From positions 1 to 59,937 of the forward strand of contig JAURGT010000006.1 of the NCBI GenBank assembly GCA_030833665.1: a DNA stretch of 59,937 nt, read 5' to 3'. This stretch comes from Miltoncostaeales bacterium (GTDB lineage Bacteria; Actinomycetota; Thermoleophilia; Miltoncostaeales; Miltoncostaeaceae). The translations under genes were made by a program, and so were the position numbers. The notes below the pieces were generated by a model that searched no databases, had not been told where the DNA came from, and was given only the letters and a program-made list of their open reading frames with translations. Each line of letters starts with the position of its first letter. The stretch's first letter is position 1. Below, piece after piece: positions 1 through 8,342 of this stretch.

Positions 1-732
1 CTGGCCACCAGCGCCAAGAAGACCTCGAACGGCTACGTGCTCAATGGCCGCAAGAACTTCATCACCAACGGCACCATCTGCGACTTCTGCCTCGTCGCTG
101 CGTACACCGACAAGGACAAGCGCGGCGAGGGCATCTCGGTGTTCATCGTCGACAGCAAGACCCCGGGCTTCGAGGTCACCCGCAAGCTTGAGAAGATGGG
201 CCACCGCTCCTCCGACACCGCCGAGCTGGTGTTCGAGGACTGCGAGGTCGGCGAGGAGACCCTCCTCGGCGGCAAGGAGGGTGCCTTCGGCGCCCTGATG
301 GAGGCCCTCATCACCGGCCGCGTCTCGCACGGCGTCAAGAGCGCCGCCATCGCCGAGGCCGCCCTGGAGCAGGCGATCAAGTACGCCCACGAGCGCGAGG
401 CCTTCGGTCGCTCGCTCAGCAAGTTCCAGGCGCTGCGCTTCAAGCTGGCGACCATGGCCACCAAGGTGGAGGCCGCCAAGGCCCTCGCGTACAAGGCCGC
501 TTGGCTCTACGAGACCGGCCAGCCGTGCGTGAAGGAGGCCTCGATGGCCAAGTACTTCTCGGCTGAGGTCGCCGACGAGGTCACCCGCGACGCCGTGCAG
601 ATCCACGGCGGCTACGGCTACATCACCGAGTACCCGGTGGAGCGCATGTACCGCGACGCCAAGCTGGCCTCGATCACCGAGGGCACCTCGGAGATCCAGC
701 AGCTGATCATCAGCAAGGAGCTCGGCCTGTAG
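1..732 (+). CDS. Acyl-CoA dehydrogenase, C-terminal part (cut by window edge)
   Basis: The reading frame is open from base 1 and ends at a TAG at 730-732, so the start lies outside the window. The 243 visible codons cover the middle beta domain and the C-terminal helical domain of the acyl-CoA dehydrogenase family. The family C-terminus is clear: an [19 protein letters not shown] segment that binds flavin and substrate, then an [13 protein letters not shown] tail. The enzyme oxidises an acyl-CoA at the alpha-beta bond and passes electrons to ETF. Chain specificity cannot be told from this part. A strong hairpin follows the stop. Confidence 0.95.
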   Translation: MATSAKKTSNGYVLNGRKNFITNGTICDFCLVAAYTDKDKRGEGISVFIVDSKTPGFEVTRKLEKMGHRSSDTAELVFEDCEVGEETLLGGKEGAFGALMEALITGRVSHGVKSAAIAEAALEQAIKYAHEREAFGRSLSKFQALRFKLATMATKVEAAKALAYKAAWLYETGQPCVKEASMAKYFSAEVADEVTRDAVQIHGGYGYITEYPVERMYRDAKLASITEGTSEIQQLIISKELGL

Positions 733-760
733 CACCCGGCCGACACCGCTCAGGCACACG

Positions 761-786
761 AAGGGCCCCGGGAAACCGGGGCCCTT
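761..786 (+). terminator. Hairpin terminator after the acyl-CoA dehydrogenase
   Basis: A perfect 11-bp stem (AAGGGCCCCGG with its complement) closed by a GAAA loop, 29 nt after the stop codon. It lies between two convergent genes and may serve both strands. Confidence 0.8.
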
Positions 787-806
787 CTGCGTTCAGCCCG
801 GAAGGG

Positions 807-1208
807 CTAGCGGTGCGCCTGGCGCATGCCCCGGCGCGTGGCCAGGTGCGAGAGTCCCGCGAGCACCATGTCGCCGGCGCGTGAGCTCACCGGCTTGCGC
901 AGGCGGGCCATCTCCACGCGTGCGGAGGCAAGGGCTGTGCGCATCTGGTCGCGCTCAGCGCGGAGCGCCGCGAGTTCATCCGACAGCCGGTCGACCTCGG
1001 CCTGCAGGGCGGCGGCGTCCTCTCCGCCGCGACCCGACTGGATCGCCTCCACGCCCGAGGCGTCGATGAGGGTGCGCTGCTGTCCGACGGGTCCGATGGT
1101 CTCGCCGTGCAGGCGGCCGGAGCGCAGGTAGCGCCACACGGTGCGCTCGGACACGCCGAGCACCTCGGCGGCCTCGGCGACGGTCAGGGAACGAGAGGTG
1201 GTAGCCAT
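807..1208 (-). CDS. Small helix-turn-helix protein with a coiled-coil tail
   Basis: This protein of about 133 residues starts at an ATG (MATTSRSL). Residues 6-60 form a MerR/excisionase-type helix-turn-helix with the typical signature TVAEAAEVLGVSERTVWRYLRSGRL. Residues 65-110 (AALQAEVDRLSDELAALRAERDQM) are a heptad-patterned coiled coil that should dimerise. The last part is basic. A longer frame begins ten codons upstream, but the internal ATG gives the better domain edge. The role is unknown. The family binds DNA as a small regulator, and nothing in the neighbourhood names a target. Confidence 0.75.
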   Translation of the reverse strand: MATTSRSLTVAEAAEVLGVSERTVWRYLRSGRLHGETIGPVGQQRTLIDASGVEAIQSGRGGEDAAALQAEVDRLSDELAALRAERDQMRTALASARVEMARLRKPVSSRAGDMVLAGLSHLATRRGMRQAHR

Positions 1209-1252
1209 GCCGTCAGTTTCGACGCCGCCCCGTGCCACCCCTGCCAGAAACG

Positions 1253-1280
1253 TCAGGGGCGCCCCGAAGGGCGCCCCTGA
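1253..1280 (-). terminator. Hairpin terminator after the MaoC gene
   Basis: A perfect 12-bp stem (TCAGGGGCGCCC with its complement) with a CGAA loop, between the HTH gene start and the end of the MaoC gene. It should end MaoC transcription on the minus strand. Confidence 0.75.
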
Positions 1281-1341
1281 GTCACTTCATCGCGTGGGCC
1301 GCGCGTTTAGCGGAGTCCCCACGCACTCCCCTCCCGGGTGC

Positions 1342-1794
1342 TCAGCCCTTGCGCTGGATCAGCATGTTCCAGACGCCGCGCTGCACGACCTTGTCCTCCT
1401 GGTTGAGGACCTCGATCTCGTACTTGCACCAGCCGGCCTTCGGGTTCTTCTCGTTCTCCGCCTTCTCGCCGATGGTGCGCTTCACGCGGATGGTGTCGCC
1501 GATGAACACCGGGGCGCGGAACTGCCACGAGTCGAGGCCGACGAAGGCGGCCGTGGCGATCTTGGGCTCCATCTTCTCCACCTGGAGGCCGGTGGCGATG
1601 GAGGTCACCAGCATGCCGTGCGCGACGCGCTGGCCGAACACGGAGTCCTTGGCGCCGACGTCATCGATGTGGAACCAGTTGAAGTCGCCCGACACGCCAC
1701 AGAAGTTGACGACGTCGGCCTCGGTGACGGTACGACGCAGCGACTCGGCGGTGTCGCCGGCCTCCAGCTCCTCCCAGAAAAGACGCTCAGCCAC
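1342..1794 (-). CDS. MaoC-family (R)-specific hydratase-like protein
   Basis: This 150-residue protein has a single hot-dog fold. The hydratase motif is visible around residues 34-62: SGDFNWFHID supplies the catalytic Asp/His pair, followed by VAHGML. Members hydrate 2-enoyl-CoA or remove water from 3-hydroxyacyl thioesters. The QFRAPVFIGDTI segment is also typical of MaoC domains. It sits near an acyl-CoA dehydrogenase and a MarR regulator, which fits fatty-acid or acyl-CoA metabolism, but the substrate cannot be read from sequence. Confidence 0.85.
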   Translation of the reverse strand: MAERLFWEELEAGDTAESLRRTVTEADVVNFCGVSGDFNWFHIDDVGAKDSVFGQRVAHGMLVTSIATGLQVEKMEPKIATAAFVGLDSWQFRAPVFIGDTIRVKRTIGEKAENEKNPKAGWCKYEIEVLNQEDKVVQRGVWNMLIQRKG

Positions 1795-1886
1795 AGGAAC
1801 TCCTCGGAAATCGTTTGCGGCGCTCCACGGACGGGCGCCAATGCGGCGAAGAGCATAACCGGGCAGGGGGCCCGTCTGCGCGGACT

Positions 1887-2408
1887 TCAGCGGCCTCCCG
1901 GAATCGGCGCGTTCCCGCGGGCCGCCCAGCCGTCGGCCGTCATGGGGCCGCCGACGTCCCCGACTGCATCGTCAAGAGCAGCAGCCACCGCCAGGATGTC
2001 CGCCGGGGCAAGGCCTGCCGCCCGCGCCAGGATGCCACGGGCGGCCACCTCGATTGCCGCGGACGTGGCCTCCTCGCGCTCACGACCGGCATCGGTGAGC
2101 ACCACTTCGCGGCGGCGGCGGTCGGTGGGGTGCGGGCGTCGCTCGACCAGCCCGGCCTGCTCGAGCCTGTCAAGCACCATCGTCACCTGCGCGGATCCGG
2201 TGCCGGTGGCCGTTGCGATCTGGCGGGGCTCGAGCGTGGATGGCTCGGCCCGCGCCAGGGCACCAAGCACGTTGTACTGCGAGAGGCAGACCCCGCCCGC
2301 GCGCCGCGCGGCATCCTCGAGGGCACGCGACAACGCTGCGCCCGCGTGCACCACGGCCTGCAGCGCCATCGCGTCGTCTGCCGTGGGCTTGCGCGTCGCC
2401 ATGGCCAT
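1887..2408 (-). CDS. MarR-family transcriptional regulator
   Basis: About 173 residues with the winged-helix core of MarR proteins: a helix-turn-helix near residues 60-85 (PRQIATATGTGSAQVTMVLD) and the wing signature ERRPHPTDRRRREVVLTDAG. Members are dimeric repressors that release DNA when a small phenolic or acyl ligand binds. Two ATGs six bases apart can serve as the start. The gene is divergent from the zinc alcohol dehydrogenase, and the 54-bp gap holds an inverted repeat, so control of both genes is likely. Confidence 0.9.
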   Translation of the reverse strand: MAMATRKPTADDAMALQAVVHAGAALSRALEDAARRAGGVCLSQYNVLGALARAEPSTLEPRQIATATGTGSAQVTMVLDRLEQAGLVERRPHPTDRRRREVVLTDAGREREEATSAAIEVAARGILARAAGLAPADILAVAAALDDAVGDVGGPMTADGWAARGNAPIPGGR

Positions 2409-2429
2409 CAGGTTACACTCACTACTGAC

Positions 2430-2447
2430 TTACTAAACCATTAGTGA
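2430..2447. promoter_or_regulatory. Candidate MarR operator between divergent genes
   Basis: TTACTAA-ACCA-TTAGTGA is an inverted repeat with one mismatch. Related half-sites (CACTCACTA) lie just to the left at 2416-2424. It sits in an AT-rich gap inside very GC-rich DNA, between a marR gene and the gene it probably controls. The binding assignment is inference. Confidence 0.6.
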
Positions 2448-2462
2448 ATGAGGAGAGGCCGC

Positions 2463-3551
2463 ATGCGCGCCACCACCTTCCATGGCGCGGGCGACATCCG
2501 CGTCGAGGATGTCCCCGACTCCAAGATCCTCGCCCCCACCGACGCCATCGTGCGAGTGACCAAGGCCGGCATCTGCGGATCCGACCTCCACTTCCTGCAC
2601 TACGGCGAGGCCCTGGGCATGACCCCCGGCCTGCGCCTCGGCCACGAGTTCGTGGGCGTGGTGGAGGAAGTGGGCCCCGAGGTCACGGGCATCGCCGTGG
2701 GCGACCGGGTGGTGGCCCCGTTTGCCTTCTCCGACAACTCGTGCCCGTGCTGCTCCCTGGGCGTGCAGACCTCCTGCACGTCGGGTGGCATCTTCGGCAG
2801 CCCGTTCTGGGGCGAGTCTGCCGGGGGCATCGTCGAGGGCGGGCAGGCCGAGGCGCTGCGCGTGCCCCAGGCCGGCGGCACGCTCGTGGTCATCCCCGAG
2901 TCGCTCGCCGCCGCCGAGCACGACACCAAGGTGCTTCCGCTGGGCGACGTGCTCTCCACCGGCTACCACGCGGCCGTGAACGCCGGCGTGGGCGCCGGCA
3001 CCACGGCAGTGGTGATCGGCGACGGCGCAGTGGGCCTCTCGGGCGTCATCTCGGCAAAGCTCCTCGGCGCCGAGCGCATCATCCACGTCGGCCACCACGC
3101 CGACCGCCTCGAGCTCGGCCGGGCCGCGGGCGCCACGCACTCGATCAACGGCAAGGACGAGGACGTCGTCGCCACCGTTCTGGAGCTCACCGACGGCCTG
3201 GGCGCCGACGGAGCCGTGGAGACGATCTCGTCCAACGGCACCATCGAGCAGGCGATCACCGTCACCCGCCCCGGCGGGAACGTCGGCATCGTCGGCATGT
3301 CGCACTTCTTCGAGGAGGCCTCCGGCCAGCCGTACGCCATGGCCTTCATGAAGAACGTCTCGCTGCACCCTGGCGTGTGCCCGTCGCGCGATTACATCCC
3401 GGGCCTCCTCGCCGACCTCGAGGCCGGCAAGATGGACCCGTCGATCGTCTTCACCCACGACCTCGCCCTCGACGACGCTCCCGAGGGCTACCGGATCATG
3501 GACGAGCGCGTCGACGGCAGCATCAAGGTGGCACTCACCCCGGGCGCCTAG
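2463..3551 (+). CDS. Zinc-dependent medium-chain alcohol dehydrogenase
   Basis: 362 residues of the MDR superfamily. The ATG at 2463 is preferred over the one at 2448 because AGGAG at 2451-2455 is correctly spaced for it. The catalytic zinc ligands are Cys38 (AGICGSD) and His61/Glu62 (GHEF). The structural zinc site is variant: Asp91, Cys94, Cys97 and Cys105 in D-x2-C-x2-C-x7-C, with Asp in place of the first Cys. The nucleotide fold has GDGAVGLSGV near residue 183. It resembles threonine/sorbitol-type or glutathione-independent formaldehyde dehydrogenase relatives; the substrate is unknown. Regulation by the divergent MarR gene is likely. Confidence 0.88.
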   Translation: MRATTFHGAGDIRVEDVPDSKILAPTDAIVRVTKAGICGSDLHFLHYGEALGMTPGLRLGHEFVGVVEEVGPEVTGIAVGDRVVAPFAFSDNSCPCCSLGVQTSCTSGGIFGSPFWGESAGGIVEGGQAEALRVPQAGGTLVVIPESLAAAEHDTKVLPLGDVLSTGYHAAVNAGVGAGTTAVVIGDGAVGLSGVISAKLLGAERIIHVGHHADRLELGRAAGATHSINGKDEDVVATVLELTDGLGADGAVETISSNGTIEQAITVTRPGGNVGIVGMSHFFEEASGQPYAMAFMKNVSLHPGVCPSRDYIPGLLADLEAGKMDPSIVFTHDLALDDAPEGYRIMDERVDGSIKVALTPGA

Positions 3552-3553
3552 GA

Positions 3554-3670
3554 GAGCAGGTCGCCGACAACGGGGCGCGGTAAGAGCCCGGTGTGATCCT
3601 GCGGTTGCGGCCCCCGCAACCGCCGATCACGGGCCGGGCGTTACCGCGCCCCGTTGTCGGCGACCTGCTC
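3554..3670. repeat. 117-bp nested perfect inverted repeat
   Basis: Two outer arms of 30 bp (3554-3583 and 3641-3670) are exact reverse complements. Inside are three further paired blocks: 3586-3591 with 3634-3639, 3593-3598 with 3625-3630, and 3601-3610 with 3614-3623, closing on a three-base CCC loop. About 104 of 117 bases can pair. It lies between convergent genes and could act as a terminator, but it is far longer than one and looks like a REP-type or miniature element. Confidence 0.85.
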
Positions 3671-3701
3671 GACGGGCCCCGGAATGAGGGGCCGGAAACG
3701 A

Positions 3702-3731
3702 CGAAGGCCCCGGCAGGAGCCGGGGCCTTCG
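3702..3731. terminator. Hairpin terminator after the aminotransferase
   Basis: A perfect 13-bp stem (CGAAGGCCCCGGC with its complement) and an AGGA loop, 30 nt beyond the aminotransferase stop, followed by weak T runs on the minus strand. Confidence 0.7.
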
Positions 3732-3760
3732 CATGCTGCGGTACTACGCGTGACTCGGGA

Positions 3761-4957
3761 CTACAACGCCTCGACAGCCTTGGCGATGCGGTCCATGCCC
3801 TCCTCGAGGATCTCGTCGGGGGCCGCGTAGGTGAAGCGGATGTGGCCCTCGCCGCGGTCGCCGAAGGCGTTACCCGCGACGACGCCCACGCCGTGCTCCT
3901 CGACGAGGTAGTCGGCGAACTGCTGGGCGGTCATGCCCGTGCCGCGGATGTCGGGGAAGACGTAGAACGAGCCATCGGGCGTGAGGCACTCGATGCCGTC
4001 GATCTTGTTGAAGGCCTCGACGACGAAGTCGCGCTTGGCCTTCAGGCGCGCGGTCTGCTGCAGCACGTGCTCCTGCGGACCGGTCATGGCGGCCAGGCCG
4101 GCGAGCTGCACGAAGGCCGGCACGTTGGTGACCGAGTTCTGCTGGAAGATGTCCATCGCCGTGATGAGCTCGGCGTTGGCCACGCACCAGCCGATGCGGA
4201 AGCCGGTCATGATGTAGGTCTTCGAGAAGGTGTCGACCACGATCGACTGGTCCTTGAAGTCCTTCACGTACGAGATCGACTCGTGCACCTGGGGCTCGTA
4301 GACCATGTGCGAGAAGATCTCGTCGGTGAGCACGATGATGCCGTGCTCCTTGCAGATCTCCGCGATCTCATCCAGCTGGCGCACGATCATGCCGTTCGGG
4401 CGCTGCGGCGTGTTGATGATGAGCATCTTGGTCTTCGGCGTGATGAGCGAACGCAGCGAGTCGAGGTCGAACGCGAAGTCCGGCTCGACCAGCGGGGCGT
4501 ACACCACCTTGCCGCCGGCGTAGGTGATCCAGAACTCGTCGGGCGGGTAGCCGGGGTTCGGGAAGATGACCTCGTCGCCCTGGTCCACGATGGTGAGGAG
4601 CGACTGCGTGAGCGCGTGCTTGGCGCCCATGGTCACGAGCACCTCCTCGCGCTTGGTGGGACGACCGCGCGAGGTCATCTCCTCGGCGATGGCGTCACGG
4701 AGCTCGGGAAGACCCGGGCCCGGCACGTAGCGCACGTGGCCGTCGTGCACGGCCTTGGCCGCGGCCTCGTAGATGTGCGGCGCCGGGTAGAACTCGTCGC
4801 CCTGGAAGTCGCCCTTCTCGAAGTGGAGGATGCGCTGCCCGGTCTCCTTCTCAAGAGCCTCGGCCTTGCGCATCGACGCCCACTGCTTGGGAAGGACGAA
4901 GTGCTGAGTGCGGCTTGAAAGCGCGTCGCGGATGTCCTTCATCACGTCGCTGCTCAT
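3761..4957 (-). CDS. Class I/II PLP-dependent aminotransferase
   Basis: 398 residues. The ATG at 4957 (MSSDVMKDIRDAL) is chosen because AAAGGAG lies about 10 nt upstream; the longer frame runs into the IclR gene. Fold-type I features are present: NPGYPP and NTPQRPNGMIV substrate-binding loops, TDEIFSHMVYE, the PLP lysine in SKTYIMTGFRIGW, and the C-terminal HIRFTYA arginine that holds the substrate carboxylate. It groups with aspartate/aromatic-type aminotransferases. The IclR regulator lies 37 bp upstream on the same strand, so they are probably one transcript. The exact amino acid is not predictable. Confidence 0.9.
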   Translation of the reverse strand: MSSDVMKDIRDALSSRTQHFVLPKQWASMRKAEALEKETGQRILHFEKGDFQGDEFYPAPHIYEAAAKAVHDGHVRYVPGPGLPELRDAIAEEMTSRGRPTKREEVLVTMGAKHALTQSLLTIVDQGDEVIFPNPGYPPDEFWITYAGGKVVYAPLVEPDFAFDLDSLRSLITPKTKMLIINTPQRPNGMIVRQLDEIAEICKEHGIIVLTDEIFSHMVYEPQVHESISYVKDFKDQSIVVDTFSKTYIMTGFRIGWCVANAELITAMDIFQQNSVTNVPAFVQLAGLAAMTGPQEHVLQQTARLKAKRDFVVEAFNKIDGIECLTPDGSFYVFPDIRGTGMTAQQFADYLVEEHGVGVVAGNAFGDRGEGHIRFTYAAPDEILEEGMDRIAKAVEAL

Positions 4958-4994
4958 TCGGGTACTGCTCCTTTCAGGTAACGAACGCGCCCGG

Positions 4995-5882
4995 TCATCG
5001 GGACGCGCGAAGAGCGGCGCTCGGCCGCGGGGTGGATTCGGCGGTGGCCCGCACGCGGCGTGCTGCACGCGTGTAGGCACCGGACTGCGATGCGCCGAGG
5101 CGACGTGAGAGTCCGTCTGCGGCGTTGATGACGAGGCGCGCGAGTTCATCCACGCGCTCAGGGGTGACCCGGGTCACGGGCCCGCCGATGCCGAGTGCGG
5201 CGACGACGCGGCCGGTGTGATCGCGGATCGGGGCCCCGACGCAGCGGAGGCCCTCGTCGTACTCCTCGTCGTCCACCGCGAAGCCCTGCTCGCGAATGTC
5301 CGCGAGTTCGGACAGCAGGTGGTCGACGTCGGTGGTCGTCGTACGGGTGTACGACGCCATCCCGTGCGCGTCAATGATCGCGCGCACCTCATCCTCGCCG
5401 AGATCGGAGAGGAGGACCTTGCCGAGGCTCGTCGCATGCGCCGGGTATCCGCGGCCCATGGCCGACGGGATACGCAGGGCGCGACGCGCCTCGACCTTCT
5501 CGATGTAGATGGCCTCGCCGCGCTCGAGCACCGCGAGGTGCCCGGTCTCGCCCGACTCGGTGACGAGCCCCTCGAGATATGGCAGTGCCTCGTCCCACAG
5601 GCTCATCTGCTCGAGCACGATGCCGCCCATCTCGAACATGCGCAGGCCAAGGCGGTAGCGCTGGCTGCGGGAGTCGCGCTCCAGCAGCCCGACTGCCTCG
5701 AGGTTCACGAGGAACCGGTGGGCGGTGCTCTTGTGCAGCCCCGTGCGCTCCGCGATCTCTGTGACCCCGAGCTCCGGCTCCTCGGTGGTGAACACCTCGA
5801 GGATCGCGCCCACGCGCTCGACGGCCTGGATGCGATACCGGCCGGGCGACGTTGACGTGTCGGTCTGCTCTGTGGTTGCCAT
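4995..5882 (-). CDS. IclR-family transcriptional regulator
   Basis: 295 residues from the ATG at 5882. Residues 15-80 form the winged helix (ITEIAERTG-like segment, then GLHKSTAHRFLVNLEAVGLLER). The rest is the IclR effector domain, with GYPAHATSLGKVLLSD, the EGLRCVGAPIRDHTG motif and ALGIGGP. Such proteins sense small organic acids. The gene precedes the aminotransferase and is divergent from the echA-cofGH operon, so either could be a target. The last 30 residues are Ala/Arg-rich and probably disordered. Confidence 0.92.
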   Translation of the reverse strand: MATTEQTDTSTSPGRYRIQAVERVGAILEVFTTEEPELGVTEIAERTGLHKSTAHRFLVNLEAVGLLERDSRSQRYRLGLRMFEMGGIVLEQMSLWDEALPYLEGLVTESGETGHLAVLERGEAIYIEKVEARRALRIPSAMGRGYPAHATSLGKVLLSDLGEDEVRAIIDAHGMASYTRTTTTDVDHLLSELADIREQGFAVDDEEYDEGLRCVGAPIRDHTGRVVAALGIGGPVTRVTPERVDELARLVINAADGLSRRLGASQSGAYTRAARRVRATAESTPRPSAALRASR

Positions 5883-5891
5883 GTCTCGTTC

Positions 5892-6013
5892 TGCGAAACA
5901 CCGTCTTGTGACGGTTGCGACGAAGGGGGCATGTGTATCAGCGCACCTCGTGGGCGGCAAGGCGATCGCGCGTGGCCGGGGGGTTCGTATCGCATTGCGA
6001 GACACGGTTGCGA
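5892..6013. promoter_or_regulatory. Repeated motifs in the IclR/echA divergent gap, candidate operators
   Basis: Two related 12-mers occur about 100 bp apart: TGCGAAACACCG at 5892-5903 and TGCGAGACACGG at 5996-6007 (10 of 12 identical). Each is followed by CGGTTGCGA (5912-5920 and 6005-6013). The pair flanks the region where both divergent promoters must lie. IclR autoregulation at these sites is inference. Confidence 0.4.
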
Positions 6014-6093
6014 ATCCATTGGCGGGTTCGCGCGCCCGGGCTCCCCGCCCCCGGTACGCTTCATGGACCGTCAGACGAGAAGGGGTTCGAGGC

Positions 6094-7134
6094 GTGGCCT
6101 ACGAGGACATCATCTACGAGACCGGCGACGGCCGGGCGACTGTCATGATCAACCGACCGGAGCGCCTCAATGCCTTCCGGATGAAGACGATCATCGAGAT
6201 GGGTGACGCCCTCGAGCGCGCCGCGGATGACGAGTCGGTGGGCGTGGTGATCCTCACGGGCGCCGGCGAGCGGGCCTTCTGCGTGGGCGGCGACGTCGCC
6301 GACCCCACGCGCACCGCCGCCGAGAAGCGCCACCTCCATACCCTCTCCCACCGCGTGGCCAACGCCATCCGCAACAACGGCAAGCCGGTCATCGCCAAGG
6401 TGCGCGGCTACTGCATCGGTGGCGGCAACGAGCTCAACGTCATGTGCGACCTCACGCTCTCGGGCGAGTCGGGTCGCTTCGGCCAGGCCGGCCCCAAGAT
6501 CGGCTCGGCCCCGCTCTGGTGGGGCTGCCAGATGATGCCGGCCGTGGTGGGCGAGAAGAAGGCCCGGGAGATCCTCTTCCTCGTGCGCCAGTACGACGCC
6601 TACGAGGCCATGGAGATGGGCCTCGTCAACAAGGTGGTGCCCGATGACCAGCTCGACGACCTCGTGGACGAGTGGTGCGACGAGATCCTCCGGAAGAGCC
6701 CGCAGGGCCTGCGCCTCGCGAAGATCGCCATGAACACCGCCACCGACGCGCTCTACTCGTCGGTGCAGCACGGCCTCGAGCTCGTGGCGCTCAACCACGT
6801 ATACGGCCCGGAGCCCAAGGAGGGCATCGCGTCATTCCAGGAGAAGCGGCCCGCAGACTGGCGCAAGTTCCGCGAGGGCGAGGGACCCGACCCGGCCACG
6901 CCGTCGATCGCCCAGGCAAAGAAGGAGGCCGCGAAGAAGCCGGCGGCCAGGAAGCCTGCCGCCAAGAAGGCCGCGCCGAAGACCGCGGCCAAGGCGACCG
7001 CGGCCAAGGCGACCGCGGCGAAGAAGGCGGCGGCGAAGAAGCCCGCGGCGAAGAAGGCGGCGCCCCGCATGACCTCCGCCACCAAGGGGTCGACTGGCGG
7101 CCCCAAGGCCACCACCCGCAGGACCGCCCGGTGA
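6094..7134 (+). CDS. Enoyl-CoA hydratase/isomerase (MenB/BadI-like) with Lys/Ala-rich tail
   Basis: 346 residues from a GTG with GAGAAGGGG upstream. Residues 1-270 are a crotonase fold: oxyanion-hole segments at LNAFR and CIGGGNELNVMCDL, then GRFGQAGPKIGSAP and VVGEKKAREILFLVRQYDAYEAMEMGLVN. The last stretch resembles MenB (dihydroxynaphthoyl-CoA synthase) and BadI-type ring hydrolases more than standard enoyl-CoA hydratases. Residues 275-346 are a histone H1-like tail of repeated AAKKPAA/KKAA units, unusual for a metabolic enzyme. The stop overlaps the cofG start by 4 bp (GTGA), so it is translationally coupled to F420 genes. The true reaction is uncertain. Confidence 0.85.
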   Translation: MAYEDIIYETGDGRATVMINRPERLNAFRMKTIIEMGDALERAADDESVGVVILTGAGERAFCVGGDVADPTRTAAEKRHLHTLSHRVANAIRNNGKPVIAKVRGYCIGGGNELNVMCDLTLSGESGRFGQAGPKIGSAPLWWGCQMMPAVVGEKKAREILFLVRQYDAYEAMEMGLVNKVVPDDQLDDLVDEWCDEILRKSPQGLRLAKIAMNTATDALYSSVQHGLELVALNHVYGPEPKEGIASFQEKRPADWRKFREGEGPDPATPSIAQAKKEAAKKPAARKPAAKKAAPKTAAKATAAKATAAKKAAAKKPAAKKAAPRMTSATKGSTGGPKATTRRTAR

Positions 7135-8342
7135 ACGAGGCCCTCCTCACAGGCCTCGCGCCCGCACGGCGCGCGGCCGTCGAGAAGGCCCTCTCCGGCG
7201 ATCGGCTCACGCGCGCCGACTCGCTGGCGCTCGTCGGCGCCCGTGGTGCGGAGCACCCCGCGCTCTGGGCGGCGGCAGCGCACATGCGCGACCTCACCCG
7301 CCCGCCCATCGTCACCTACTCGCGCAAGGTGTTCATCCCGCTCACCAACCTGTGCCGGGACGTCTGCTCGTACTGCACGTTCGCGGTGGACGAGGACAGC
7401 CCGCGCGCGAAGACGCTCTCGCCCGACGAGGTACGCGGCATGGCCGAGCAGGCCCGCGACCTCGGATGCAAGGAGGCCCTCTTCTGCATCGGCGACCGGC
7501 CCGAGGTGCGCTGGCCGAAATACCGGGACATCCTGCGCGGGTTCGGCCACGAAAGCACGCAGTCGTACCTCGTGGCGATGTGCCGCATGGTGCTGGAGGA
7601 GTACGACCTGCTCCCCCACCCCAACGCCGGCATCATGAGCGAGCGCGAACTACGCGAGCTGCGCGAGGTCTCGCCGAGCCAGGGCATCATGCTCGAGAGC
7701 ACCAGCGAGAGGCTCTGCGCGCCGGGCGGGCCGCATGAGCACGCCCCCGACAAGAAGCCGCGCACGCGCTTGGCGATGATCCGCCGGGCCGGGAAGCTGC
7801 GCATCCCGTTCACCACCGGCATCCTCATCGGCCTCGGCGAGACCGAGGACGAGCGGGTGGACGCGCTCCTGGCCATCCGCGACCTCCACGACGAGTACGG
7901 GCACATCCAGGAGGTCATCGTCCAGAACTTCCGGGCCAAGCCCGAGACCCCCATGGCCGATGCGGGCGAGCCTGGCCTCATCGACCTCATGACCACCTGC
8001 GCCATCTCGCGTCTGGTGCTCGGCCCCGACATGAACATCCAGGCGCCGCCCAACCTCTCGGCCGACTACGGACCGCTGCTGCTCACAGGCATCAACGACT
8101 GGGGCGGCGTGTCGCCGGTCACGCCCGACTTCATCAACCCCGAGCGCCCGTGGCCCGATCTCGCGCTGATGGCCAGCATGTGCGACGAGTCCGGCTACCC
8201 GCTGCGCGAGCGCCTTACCGTGTACCCCGAGTATGCGCTCGACCCGGAGTGGGTCGACCCCGGCGTGCTGCCCTACGTGCGCGCGCTCTCCGACGCCGCC
8301 GGCTACCCGCGCGAGGACGTCCTGCAGGAGGCCGCGGCCTGA
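7131..8342 (+). CDS. cofG: FO synthase subunit 1, radical SAM enzyme
   Basis: 403 residues from a GTG overlapping the previous stop. With CofH it makes FO (7,8-didemethyl-8-hydroxy-5-deazariboflavin), the chromophore of coenzyme F420. The radical SAM cluster motif C-x3-C-x2-C is at Cys75, Cys79 and Cys82 (NLCRDVCSYC). Other matches to the FbiC N-terminal half are YSRKVFIPLTNLC, GIMLESTSERL, FTTGILIGLGE, VIVQNFRAKP and PPNLSADY. In mycobacteria CofG and CofH are fused as FbiC; here they are separate, with a 1-bp overlap (TGATG) to cofH. Confidence 0.96.
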   Translation: MNEALLTGLAPARRAAVEKALSGDRLTRADSLALVGARGAEHPALWAAAAHMRDLTRPPIVTYSRKVFIPLTNLCRDVCSYCTFAVDEDSPRAKTLSPDEVRGMAEQARDLGCKEALFCIGDRPEVRWPKYRDILRGFGHESTQSYLVAMCRMVLEEYDLLPHPNAGIMSERELRELREVSPSQGIMLESTSERLCAPGGPHEHAPDKKPRTRLAMIRRAGKLRIPFTTGILIGLGETEDERVDALLAIRDLHDEYGHIQEVIVQNFRAKPETPMADAGEPGLIDLMTTCAISRLVLGPDMNIQAPPNLSADYGPLLLTGINDWGGVSPVTPDFINPERPWPDLALMASMCDESGYPLRERLTVYPEYALDPEWVDPGVLPYVRALSDAAGYPREDVLQEAAA

